A program made the translations under genes and the position numbers. A model generated the notes under the pieces. That model saw only the letters and a program-made list of their open reading frames with translations. It had not been told where the DNA came from and did no database searches. From an uncultured Eubacteriales bacterium (GTDB taxonomy: Bacteria > Bacillota > Clostridia > Oscillospirales > Oscillospiraceae), in the NCBI GenBank assembly GCA_900549545.1, contig URPA01000044.1:1-15906 (forward strand): a stretch of 15,906 nt of DNA, read 5' to 3'. Positions 1 to 6,452 of the stretch are shown here, in pieces (within the stretch, counting starts at the first letter, position 1; each line of letters opens with the position of its first letter).

Positions 1-349
1 TGAAGCCGGTCACGCTCTGCTCAGTCGCGTTGTAAACCTTGCTGGCACTGTTACCAGTGATGGTAACGGTCACTTCATCAGTGATCGGGGTGATGTCCAG
101 AGTGCCGTCTACCACAGCCACCTTGATGTTGCTGTAGTTTTTGGAGGTGACTACGAAGCTCTCCTCAGTCAGGCCCATCTTGTAGGTCCCAACATCGGTG
201 CCCTTAGCCTCGGCAGTTACGCCATCGGCAAGCGCTACGTTGATGGTCTTTTCGCCTACGTCAGTGGTGAAGCCGGTCACGCTCTGCTCAGTCGCGTTGT
301 AAACCTTGCTGGCACTGTTACCGGTGATGGTAACGGTCACTTCATCAGT
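1..349 (-). repeat. 267-bp (89-residue) tandem repeat inside the surface protein gene
   Basis: Positions 1-82 and 268-349 are the same 82 bases with one difference (A at 56, G at 323), giving a 267-bp period that runs off the left edge. They encode the start of a beta-sandwich module (TGNSASKVYNATEQSVTGF). An older, diverged copy (YNGEEQTVSGFTGAP) lies at about 460-580. Near-identity of the youngest copies points to recent duplication or gene conversion. Confidence 0.9.
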
Positions 350-3300
350 AACAGGAGTGATGGTCAGCATACCGTCTACCTGATCGGTGACAATGTACTT
401 TTCATCAGTGCTGATAGTACCCGTATAATTTTCTGCAAACTTAACAGTATACTCGCCAACATCGGTGCCAGAGCCGGAGGCCGTGACGCCTTCAAAGGTC
501 ACACCCTCGGGAGCGCCGGTAAAGCCGGACACAGTCTGTTCTTCGCCATTATAGCTCTTGGTGTCGCTGTTAGCAGTGAGAGTCACATTCTTATAATAGT
601 AGAAGATGATCTCATTAGTGCCGGTGGTGATGGTGACCGACTTGCTCTCGTTAGACACGGCGGTGCAGCCATCAACGGCTTTGGGAGACTCTGTAACAGT
701 TGAGCCGACGCTTGCGGGGTCACCGATCTTGTCAGGCGCAACCCGCTCCGCGGTGCCGTTCCAATAATAGTGAACGGTGTAAGTCGCGGTTGCGTTCTGC
801 CATACGGCGTAGAGAGTATCAGGCTCACCAAGGACGAGGATAACGCTCTCGCCCGGCTCAAAGTCGGGTTCGGTTGCGTTGGCGTCCTTTGCCCAGCCGA
901 CGAGCACCTTGTTATCAAGCTGAACATCGTCTGCAGCGGGCAGGGTCACAGTCGTATACTCTGTCTCGGTGACAGAGCGGCTTGTTTCCCCATCGGTGAA
1001 TTTGCCGCCGTTGGCGTTATAATTCTGAGTAACTTTTACCTGCTCGGTCGTTTTGAGGACGGCGCGGATAGCCATATCGCCATTGACGACAAAGGCATCA
1101 CCGGGTTTATAATTCAAACCGGAGTTGTCAACTGCCCAATGGTCAAATTTATCAATTCCCGAAACTGCCATAGCGCTGGTGTGCGCGCCGGGAACATAGT
1201 TAATGGTATTGAGGAGATTCCCGTCCGCATCATAGTACGAAACCTTGTAGAGATCGGACTTTGAGAGCGCGTACAGAGTAAGGTCGCCAGTGACGGGATT
1301 GCTGAAGTCATACGCGGTGAAGCTGCCATCAGCATTCTTTACATACCAGCCGCGGAGGTTGGAAGCGTCAGGAAGGGTGATTCCCTTTGCCGCCGCGTCA
1401 GCTTCCAGCCTCTCTCGAGAGAGTATGCCGCCGCTGGGATAGCTGCCGACTTCCTCGCCATCAACATCTACGCTGACATGGACGGTGACAATAAATGTCT
1501 CAGCATGCTTCTTGGCATAGACAACAATATTTTTATCCGGCATCTTACCGGCGAGGACTGCATCGGCGGGCTTGGTGCAGATCTCGTCAAGGAACCAGCC
1601 GTCATAGCCGTCGGGCACAGCCCGTGCGCTGATCTGCTGGTCATAGAGATAGTTGTCAGTGGTCTTATCTCCGCCTATTATCTGATAGGCAACATCATAC
1701 TGATTGCGGGTATAGCAGAACTTGGCATTATTGTATGAATGGCCCGTCGTGGCTCCCTCATGGAATCCATTTTGATAGACGCCCCAATAAGTAAAGCCGG
1801 GGATTGCATAGGTGTCTTCAGCAGAAATAGTCGGATCGTTCATTCCATACGCTATATCCGCATGATCCTTATAGAAGGTTTTTCCATTGATGACCTCAGT
1901 CGTCCTGCTTGTATCCTCCGGCAGCGCCTCAAGATAATAATGCGCCTGAGCCCCGCTGCCTGAAGTTTTACCGTTACTGAAGGTCTGCCCACCTATGGGC
2001 ATGGTCTGTATATTAGCCTGCCATTTTCCTGTTGAGCTAACATACCAGTTGCCGCCCGGCCAAGTGGTGCTTATATTCGCGCCGTATTTGGCGGTGACAA
2101 CTTTATCGGCTAAATAGCAGTCATCGCTGTGAGTGTGCGCTTTTAATCCAAGCTTGCAGCAGTCATCGCTGTGCCCCCAGTGAATGAGGCTTGTTCCACC
2201 TTTTTTGCAGCAGGCATCGGTATGAGTGTGTTCCTCTTTGCCGCAAACCGGCACATCGTTATGTGCTTTTTTATATGTGACCGTAAACTGCTGGCGGTCA
2301 TAGTAAACATTAAAGATGGAAGTCCCGTCGCCGGAAATGAGCTTCGACTCGCCGGTAGCCAGCTTGCCATCGGCAAAGCCTTCAGCGGGAGCGGGTTTAT
2401 TTTTATTAAGATTGCTGAGGCTGACCTCCGTACCGGCTTTGCCAGTCTGGATTTCGGATGCGATGTAGGAGTACCGCTCCACATCTCTGTCCGCTTCGGG
2501 CAGATACTGGTTATCCCAGTTGGCATTCTCCGCCCAATAGATAACAGTGTAACTCACCGGCTGCCCATCCCACTTGGCATAGAGCATTGAGTCGGGTGCT
2601 ATATCGCTGTTGAAATCAAAGGGAACGGTGCATGCTTCATCAGTATACCAGCCCACAAAGTTAAAGCCGGTGCGGGTGGGGTCGTCAGGCTTGACAATCT
2701 TGCCGCCGTTTATCTCCGCCCGGGGGACAGCCGTGCCGCCCATGCTGTTGAACTGAACAAACTGACCTTCAATCAGCTCAGCGCGAACGACGATGGAGCT
2801 GTTAACTGGGGTAGAAGCAGTGAAATCAAGCCCGCCATCCATTTTCCAACTGCTGAGCTTTTTGTTGGCTTCTATATCCTGATTGAAGCGCGCAGTGATT
2901 TCATCAATGTCCGCCTGAGAAACATAATAGTTCCCATCGGCATTCTTCACGGCAGTAGCCACGCCGTAGTAAGTGCCATTGTCGGATGTGAAAGCAACGG
3001 TGAAGTAATCAGAATATATCGCCTGATAGGTTACATCAACCGGTGCCCCCTCAAAGCTCGCGGTGAGTTCTTCGCCGGGCTGGGCAGTCTGTGCTGGGTC
3101 TGCCACATTCTGCCAGCAAGCGAAAGTCTTATCTCCAAGCACGGGAGCAATAGGAACGGTAATCGTCCTGCCATTTGCAGCCTTTAGCTCAGCAACCGTA
3201 ACGCCATTTGCATCCACAAACAGATAAGTAGCAATAAGCTCATCACCGGGGCGTGCTACTTTAAGAGGCGCACCAGCGGGCTGCTGCTCGGCGGGCTGCT

Positions 3301-3763
3301 CGCCAGCGGCGACGGCGGCATATGTAACAATAACATGCACATCCGCCACGGCGGCGCCGGAGAGGACGAGGGCGTTCTTCGCCTCATTGAGCGCGACGTT
3401 GGCGCACTCGCCATAGACGAGAACCTCATTCTCCGCGCCGAGGGCATTCTCAGCCTTGACCTCGCCAAACTCTACCTTGGCGGGGCGATAGCCGGAAACC
3501 TCGGGGAAGGAGACCTCTCCCTCAAAGGCGGCATCCTTCGCCGCCGAGACCTCATACGCCTCGGCAAGCTTATCTTTGCCCTCGGAGAGATACTCAATCT
3601 TCAGATTGACAGAATCCTTGCCGCTCTGCGCGGGCTCCTCACCGGGCGCGGCCACAGGCTCCTCCAAGCCCTCAGCCAGCGCGCTGGTCGGGAGCAGAGA
3701 GAAAACCATGGTCAGGCACAGCAGCACGCTGAGCAGTCGACGAAACATACCTTTGTGTTTCAT
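1..3763 (-). CDS. Large secreted repeat protein (InlB-type and MBG-like repeats), 3' end missing
   Basis: The minus strand is open from ATG 3763 (AGGAGG site 7 bases upstream) to the window edge: 1254 codons without a stop. Residues 1-30 are a signal peptide (basic MKHKGMFRR, hydrophobic core, probable cleavage after SALA). Residues about 335-397 are a canonical Listeria-Bacteroides/InlB B repeat (NSMGGTAV ... GFNFVGWYTDEACT ... YAKW). Residues 507-549 hold a Cys/His cluster. Residues about 990-1054 resemble the MucBP-like module ending in IIFYYYKN. From about 1055 on there are MBG/YGX-like beta-sandwich repeats, the last two with a period of 89 residues. Many gut Firmicutes secrete such proteins as adhesins or cell-wall proteins; the anchor (LPXTG, SLH or other) would lie beyond the window, so attachment is unknown. 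Function beyond 'extracellular, repeat-built' is inference. Confidence 0.85.
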   Translation of the reverse strand, partial: MKHKGMFRRLLSVLLCLTMVFSLLPTSALAEGLEEPVAAPGEEPAQSGKDSVNLKIEYLSEGKDKLAEAYEVSAAKDAAFEGEVSFPEVSGYRPAKVEFGEVKAENALGAENEVLVYGECANVALNEAKNALVLSGAAVADVHVIVTYAAVAAGEQPAEQQPAGAPLKVARPGDELIATYLFVDANGVTVAELKAANGRTITVPIAPVLGDKTFACWQNVADPAQTAQPGEELTASFEGAPVDVTYQAIYSDYFTVAFTSDNGTYYGVATAVKNADGNYYVSQADIDEITARFNQDIEANKKLSSWKMDGGLDFTASTPVNSSIVVRAELIEGQFVQFNSMGGTAVPRAEINGGKIVKPDDPTRTGFNFVGWYTDEACTVPFDFNSDIAPDSMLYAKWDGQPVSYTVIYWAENANWDNQYLPEADRDVERYSYIASEIQTGKAGTEVSLSNLNKNKPAPAEGFADGKLATGESKLISGDGTSIFNVYYDRQQFTVTYKKAHNDVPVCGKEEHTHTDACCKKGGTSLIHWGHSDDCCKLGLKAHTHSDDCYLADKVVTAKYGANISTTWPGGNWYVSSTGKWQANIQTMPIGGQTFSNGKTSGSGAQAHYYLEALPEDTSRTTEVINGKTFYKDHADIAYGMNDPTISAEDTYAIPGFTYWGVYQNGFHEGATTGHSYNNAKFCYTRNQYDVAYQIIGGDKTTDNYLYDQQISARAVPDGYDGWFLDEICTKPADAVLAGKMPDKNIVVYAKKHAETFIVTVHVSVDVDGEEVGSYPSGGILSRERLEADAAAKGITLPDASNLRGWYVKNADGSFTAYDFSNPVTGDLTLYALSKSDLYKVSYYDADGNLLNTINYVPGAHTSAMAVSGIDKFDHWAVDNSGLNYKPGDAFVVNGDMAIRAVLKTTEQVKVTQNYNANGGKFTDGETSRSVTETEYTTVTLPAADDVQLDNKVLVGWAKDANATEPDFEPGESVILVLGEPDTLYAVWQNATATYTVHYYWNGTAERVAPDKIGDPASVGSTVTESPKAVDGCTAVSNESKSVTITTGTNEIIFYYYKNVTLTANSDTKSYNGEEQTVSGFTGAPEGVTFEGVTASGSGTDVGEYTVKFAENYTGTISTDEKYIVTDQVDGMLTITPVTDEVTVTITGNSASKVYNATEQSVTGFTTDVGEKTINVALADGVTAEAKGTDVGTYKMGLTEESFVVTSKNYSNIKVAVVDGTLDITPITDEVTVTITGNSASKVYNATEQSVTGF

Positions 3764-3956
3764 TTCTTTCCTCCTACAATAAAATATATTAGCTAAAATT
3801 GTGTACACCGGGTATTTCGCCTATTATAGGCTGATACGCAATTTATTTGCTTCCACTTATTATGACGGTTGTTTTTTCGCAAATTGCTCAGTTTTTTCAG
3901 AAAAATTTTTTATTTTTTTGGAAAAACTTTTTACAGGGTGAAAATGGGGGGCTTTT
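3764..3956. other. A+T-rich intergenic region upstream of the surface protein gene
   Basis: No gene seen. The minus strand has a perfect -10 word TATAAT at 3828-3823, about 60 bases before the surface protein start, but no recognisable -35 at 16-18 bases, so the promoter is only a candidate. The stretch 3870-3935 is a run of T and A tracts (TTTTTTCGC, TTTTTTCAG, ATTTTTTTGG) without a clear stem, possibly an UP-type element for a minus-strand promoter or debris of terminators. Confidence 0.4.
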
Positions 3957-4005
3957 GGCTCCCTTGTGTAAAGGGAGCTGTCAGCAACGCTGACTGAGGG
4001 ATTGT
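3957..4005 (+). repeat. Double-hairpin repeat, left copy, flanking the DUF559 gene
   Basis: Two adjacent hairpins: GCTCCCTT/AAGGGAGC with loop GTGTA (3958-3978), then GTCAGC/GCTGAC with loop AAC (3980-3994), followed by CTGAGGGATTGT. The same architecture appears in inverted orientation at 4400-4446 with different stem bases that still pair. The last seven codons and the stop of the DUF559 gene lie inside this copy. Confidence 0.85.
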
Positions 4006-4349
4006 TTCGCAGCAGAGTCTATATATTCGCACACGCCGCTAAAATTGCGGCTGATTTCATTATTGGGAATGCGAAGCACTGTCAGGCCATAGGCTTGCAA
4101 AAAGGCTGTACGCTCGGCATCTTTTTCTTTATTCTCATCTTCATAGTGCTGAGAGCCATCAAGCTCTATTATCAGCCCGGCTTGTGCGCTGTAAAAATCC
4201 GCTATGTACTTGCCCAATACCTTTTGTCTGGAAAAGCGGACGGGATAGGTGCGCAAAAAGTCATACCACAAATGCCGCTCTTCTTTTGTCATGTCTTTTC
4301 TCAGCTGCTTTGCCAAAGGAACCAACTGCTTATTTTGCTTTCGCTGCAT
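3981..4349 (-). CDS. DUF559 / Vsr-like endonuclease-fold protein
   Basis: A 122-residue protein with the DUF559 signature: N-terminal LAKQLRKDMTKEERHLWYDF, then FSRQKVLGKYIADFY, LIIELDGSQHYE and LTVLRIPNNEI. DUF559 belongs to the PD-(D/E)XK nuclease fold related to very-short-patch-repair (Vsr) enzymes; the Asp of IADFY and the Glu/Asp of IELDG are the likely metal ligands. Length is normal for a stand-alone member. Start ATG 4349 has GGAGGA seven bases upstream. The C-terminal QSLSQRC and the TGA stop are encoded by the flanking repeat at 3957-4005, and a second, inverted copy begins 50 bp upstream of the start. The substrate is unknown; the location suggests a link to the repeats themselves (inference). 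No other gene shares its transcript. Confidence 0.85.
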   Translation of the reverse strand: MQRKQNKQLVPLAKQLRKDMTKEERHLWYDFLRTYPVRFSRQKVLGKYIADFYSAQAGLIIELDGSQHYEDENKEKDAERTAFLQAYGLTVLRIPNNEISRNFSGVCEYIDSAAKQSLSQRC

Positions 4350-4399
4350 GACAGTTCCTCCGTTACGGTATTATTTACTGCTGAGGTTATCGCACATTC

Positions 4400-4446
4400 A
4401 CGACCCCTCAGGCGCTTCGCGCCAGCTCCCCTTACGCAGGGGAGCC
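4400..4446 (-). repeat. Double-hairpin repeat, right (inverted) copy
   Basis: Read on the minus strand: GCTCCCCT/AGGGGAGC with loop GCGTA, then GGCGC/GCGCC with loop GAA, then CTGAGGGGTCGT. Relative to the left copy, the T-A pair in stem 1 becomes C-G and stem 2 is almost wholly different yet still paired, so the fold, not only the sequence, is conserved. Confidence 0.85.
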
Positions 4447-4593
4447 TTTGGATAACGCAAACTTGCAGCAGTGGAGCGTTGGGATGGTGGCCGGTTTGTT
4501 TTTGTTACGCAGGGGAGCCTTGAAAAAGCGCAAGCTTGTGGCGGTTGCGCTCCGAAATGCGCCTGCGGGCGCAGCCTTACGCAGGGGAGCCTT
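4432..4593 (+). repeat. Three identical 17-bp repeat arms at 72-73 bp spacing
   Basis: TTACGCAGGGGAGCCTT occurs at 4432-4448, 4505-4521 and 4577-4593. The first is the outer arm of the double-hairpin repeat; the other two lack the partner arm. The first about 30 bases of the two spacers (56 and 55 bp) can also be aligned (CGCAAaCTTGcaGCaGT against CGCAAgCTTGtgGCgGT), so this is a degenerate tandem array of a roughly 72-bp unit. Confidence 0.8.
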
Positions 4594-4623
4594 GAAGCTT
4601 CTCGGTTTATTGCGGCAGAAACC

Positions 4624-4639
4624 TCACAGCGCGCTGTGA
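4624..4639. repeat. 16-bp perfect palindrome
   Basis: TCACAGCGCGCTGTGA is fully self-complementary. It lies downstream of the sigma/anti-sigma operon. It could be the core of a cruciform or a dimeric protein site; nothing in the sequence decides between these. Confidence 0.5.
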
Positions 4640-4670
4640 AATATAGTTTTACGCTGTGGGTTTTTCAGGG

Positions 4671-4686
4671 AAAGCCGCAAGGCTTT
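4671..4686 (-). terminator. Weak candidate terminator of the sigma/anti-sigma operon
   Basis: AAAGCC/GGCTTT stem; on the minus strand the loop is TTGC. It sits 23 bases after the anti-sigma stop, but there is no long U tract after the stem, so termination is uncertain. Confidence 0.3.
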
Positions 4687-4708
4687 TGGCATTTTAACTT
4701 GTTATCGA

Positions 4709-5269
4709 TCAGTCGTTTATCGTCAAGTGCAAAGTGAAGGTATAGGGGAAGCCCTGAGTGTCATAAATGGTGAGGACATAATCCTCCGTCTCGCGAGGGC
4801 AGGGGATATAGACCGTATCCTCCGCCGCGTCATACTCCGCTTCGACGCTCGCCCCGTCGGACACGCGCACGGTGGTCATCGACGAATAATCAAGGGTCAG
4901 CTCGCCCGGGACTATCTGGATATACAGCTCGCCGCCGGTATAGCCCACGGAGACGGAACGCGGAGGGTCGGCCGTCTGGGTGACATTTATGGGGCTGCGG
5001 TTGACGGTGACGTTGGCGATATAGCCGCGCATGAACAACGCAAAGCCCATCAAAAGAATGAGCGCGACAAGCACTATGCAGGCGACGGTGAGGAAGCTGT
5101 CTATGCGGTGGCGCTTGCGCACCTTTTCAACGACTTCTTCCAGCGGCTGGGAGGGGCGCTCCATCCCTGCGGTGTCCACGATACGGTCAAAAACGCGCTG
5201 CGCATTGGCCATATCCGGGGCGGGAACATCCTCGTTAAGTTTCAAATCAGAAAATTGCTTATTGTCCAT
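4709..5269 (-). CDS. Single-pass membrane protein, probable anti-sigma factor
   Basis: 186 residues from ATG 5269. The start is chosen because the AAGGAGGTG at the end of the sigma gene precedes it and only four bases separate it from the sigma stop. Residues 1-55 are charged and cytoplasmic, about 58-80 form one membrane helix (FLTVACIVLVALILLMGFAL), and 81-186 form an extracytoplasmic, beta-rich domain with no recognised family (SVSVGYTGGELYIQIVPG, YVLTIYDTQGFPYTFTLHL). The layout, an N-terminal cytosolic part, one helix and an outer sensor translated straight after an ECF sigma factor, is that of an anti-sigma factor. No zinc-type HxxxCxxC motif is present, so it is not a classical ZAS protein. 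It has no homology I can name; the assignment rests on context. Confidence 0.7.
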   Translation of the reverse strand: MDNKQFSDLKLNEDVPAPDMANAQRVFDRIVDTAGMERPSQPLEEVVEKVRKRHRIDSFLTVACIVLVALILLMGFALFMRGYIANVTVNRSPINVTQTADPPRSVSVGYTGGELYIQIVPGELTLDYSSMTTVRVSDGASVEAEYDAAEDTVYIPCPRETEDYVLTIYDTQGFPYTFTLHLTIND

Positions 5270-5273
5270 CCGC

Positions 5274-5828
5274 CTACACCTCCTTTTGCAGCAGCTGCTC
5301 CAGATTGTCTCTGGCACGCTCCAAATATCTTGTCACACTGCTCACGCTGCACTCAAGCTCGTCCGCAATCTGTTGCAGGCTCATATCTCGTAAATACTTC
5401 ATGGTGACTGCCTGCTTCTGCTTTTCCGGCAGCCTGTCAATCAGTTGGTAAACCAGCTCACTGTCCTCAGTGCGGAGCATCTGATTTTCTGGGTTGAGCT
5501 CATCATCCGCGCTCTCAAGGGTAACATCGTACTCCACCGTGGCGTGCTCGCGGCGGTTTTTCATCATATCATAGCAAATGCGGCTGTTTATCTGCGTCAG
5601 CCATGCGTTTATGCAAAGCGGGTCACGCAGGGTATCCAGCTTTTTGAGGGCGAGAATATAAACTTCCTGCACCGCGTCCCACGCCTCGTCCGGGTCGGAC
5701 AGGTAGTTCTTGGCATAGTTATACTGGCGGCCATATGTAATCGCGTACAGCTCGGAAAAAGCGTCGCTGTCGTGGGCCTGCGCCCGCTTGACCAGCGGGG
5801 CCAGATAACGCGCGTCGATATTGTTAAT
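5274..5828 (-). CDS. ECF-type RNA polymerase sigma factor (start unusual)
   Basis: About 184 residues. Region 2 (roughly residues 20-95: FSELYAITYGRQYNYAKNYL, DEAWDAVQEVYILALKKL, INAWLTQINSRICYD) and region 4 (roughly 130-180: IDRLPEKQKQAVTMKYLRDM, SLQQIADELECSVSSVTRYL) are both clear, as in ECF sigma factors. The frame is open only below an in-frame TGA at 5837. Between that stop and GTG 5672, which would delete most of region 2, there is no ATG, GTG or TTG. The coordinates use ATT 5828, preceded by GGCGGTGA six bases upstream. The alternative is ATG 5835 followed by a G run one base too long: with one G fewer it reads ATG GGT ATT AAC straight into the frame. Expressed from the promoter at 5887-5915 with the membrane protein downstream. 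Confidence 0.8.
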   Translation of the reverse strand: MNNIDARYLAPLVKRAQAHDSDAFSELYAITYGRQYNYAKNYLSDPDEAWDAVQEVYILALKKLDTLRDPLCINAWLTQINSRICYDMMKNRREHATVEYDVTLESADDELNPENQMLRTEDSELVYQLIDRLPEKQKQAVTMKYLRDMSLQQIADELECSVSSVTRYLERARDNLEQLLQKEV

Positions 5829-5886
5829 ACCCCATCACCGCCCCTTCATAAAGTGAGATTCGCATAGTAGGGCATAGTATAAAATA

Positions 5887-5915
5887 ATTATAGCACGCTG
5901 CTGTTTAGTATGCAA
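5887..5915 (-). promoter_or_regulatory. Sigma-A-type promoter of the sigma/anti-sigma operon
   Basis: Minus strand: -35 TTGCAT (5915-5910), 17-base spacer, -10 TATAAT (5892-5887) preceded by TGC, an extended -10. Transcription would start near 5880, giving a leader of about 45-50 bases. It is a housekeeping-type promoter; I see no second, autoregulated ECF-type promoter. Confidence 0.8.
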
Positions 5916-5965
5916 CTATTTATTGTGGTGTAATATAAAATTTGTCTCTATATATTGGAAAGATG

Positions 5966-5991
5966 AAAAGCCCGACGCGGCTGCGCCGGGC
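5966..5991 (-). terminator. Rho-independent terminator, minus strand
   Basis: GCCCGGCGC/GCGTCGGGC stem (one G-T pair) with loop AGCC, followed by TTTT on the minus strand. It would stop transcription coming from the right before it reaches the sigma promoter. Confidence 0.65.
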
Positions 5992-6084
5992 GTGGGGAGA
6001 GTATATTATATATAGTAGGAACAGGGGGACGAAAGGGCGCGGCGGTTCTCTTGCGCCTTTTGCTCAAAATCTGCCTCAGCACAT

Positions 6085-6138
6085 GGCTCCCCTGCGTAAG
6101 GGGAGGCATGGGAGGGGCGCAGCCTTTCGCAGGGGAAG
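6085..6138 (+). repeat. Degenerate copy of the double-hairpin repeat
   Basis: GGCTCCCCTGCGTAA at 6085-6099 matches the repeat at 4400-4446 (read on its own strand) and pairs with the following GGGGAG; the second hairpin is replaced by GGCATGGGAGGGGCGC. A further partial arm (CTTTCGCAGGGGAAGC) is at about 6123-6138. Confidence 0.65.
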
Positions 6139-6167
6139 CAAGTGGGTGCGTTACAAGGCACAGCAAA

Positions 6168-6190
6168 GCCCCGCGCCGAGGGCGCGGGGC
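6168..6190. repeat. GC-rich palindrome, copy 1
   Basis: GCCCCGCGCC/GGCGCGGGGC, ten perfect pairs, loop GAG. Together with flanking AAA and TT it is a 28-base stretch identical to 6402-6429. Confidence 0.85.
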
Positions 6191-6191
6191 T

Positions 6192-6235
6192 TCAGCTTGT
6201 CAAAAAAGTCCCCAAAGGACTTTTTGACAAGCTGA
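6192..6235. repeat. 19-bp-stem hairpin
   Basis: The arm beginning TCAGCTTGTCAAAAAAGTCC (6192-6211) pairs with 6217-6235 around loop CCAAA, with one bulged A. It directly follows GC palindrome copy 1. No gene depends on it, and its spacing from any gene end (over 200 bases) argues against a simple terminator. Confidence 0.8.
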
Positions 6236-6404
6236 GAGTTACCAAATCTATTTTAATATTAGAAGCTCTGCTGCTACAAAAGGACTCGATAACACGTGCG
6301 TTTGAGCTGCGACTCATTTTAATTCGAGGCGGGCCTTGCCCCCTCGAGCGCCCCTGCTGCTTCCTCTTCTTCGCATTTTCACATAAGTTTTTTGACAGTC
6401 TAAA

Positions 6405-6427
6405 GCCCCGCGCCGAGGGCGCGGGGC
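6405..6427 (-). terminator. GC-rich palindrome, copy 2; probable terminator of the asnS operon
   Basis: Same ten-pair stem and GAG loop as 6168-6190. On the minus strand it lies 25 bases after the stop of the phosphodiester glycosidase gene and is followed by TTTAGACTG, a short U tract. It may serve as terminator although it is also a repeat copy. Confidence 0.55.
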
Positions 6428-6452
6428 TTACATCTTTATAACTCATGCTTCT

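Noticed and set aside
4432..4593. A CRISPR array
   Set aside because: 17-bp repeats with 55-56 bp spacers that resemble one another, no leader and no cas genes: this is a degenerate tandem repeat.
5274..5849. Reading TGA as an amino acid in the sigma gene (it would join ATG 5849 to the frame)
   Set aside because: TGA is the proper stop of parA, gpr, asnS and the DUF559 gene in this same window, so the standard code holds.
6192..6446. An 84-codon minus-strand ORF (and similar small ORFs at 5942-6441)
   Set aside because: They are translations of the palindromic repeats (for example SLSKSPLGTFLTS from the hairpin arm), with no codon or domain support.
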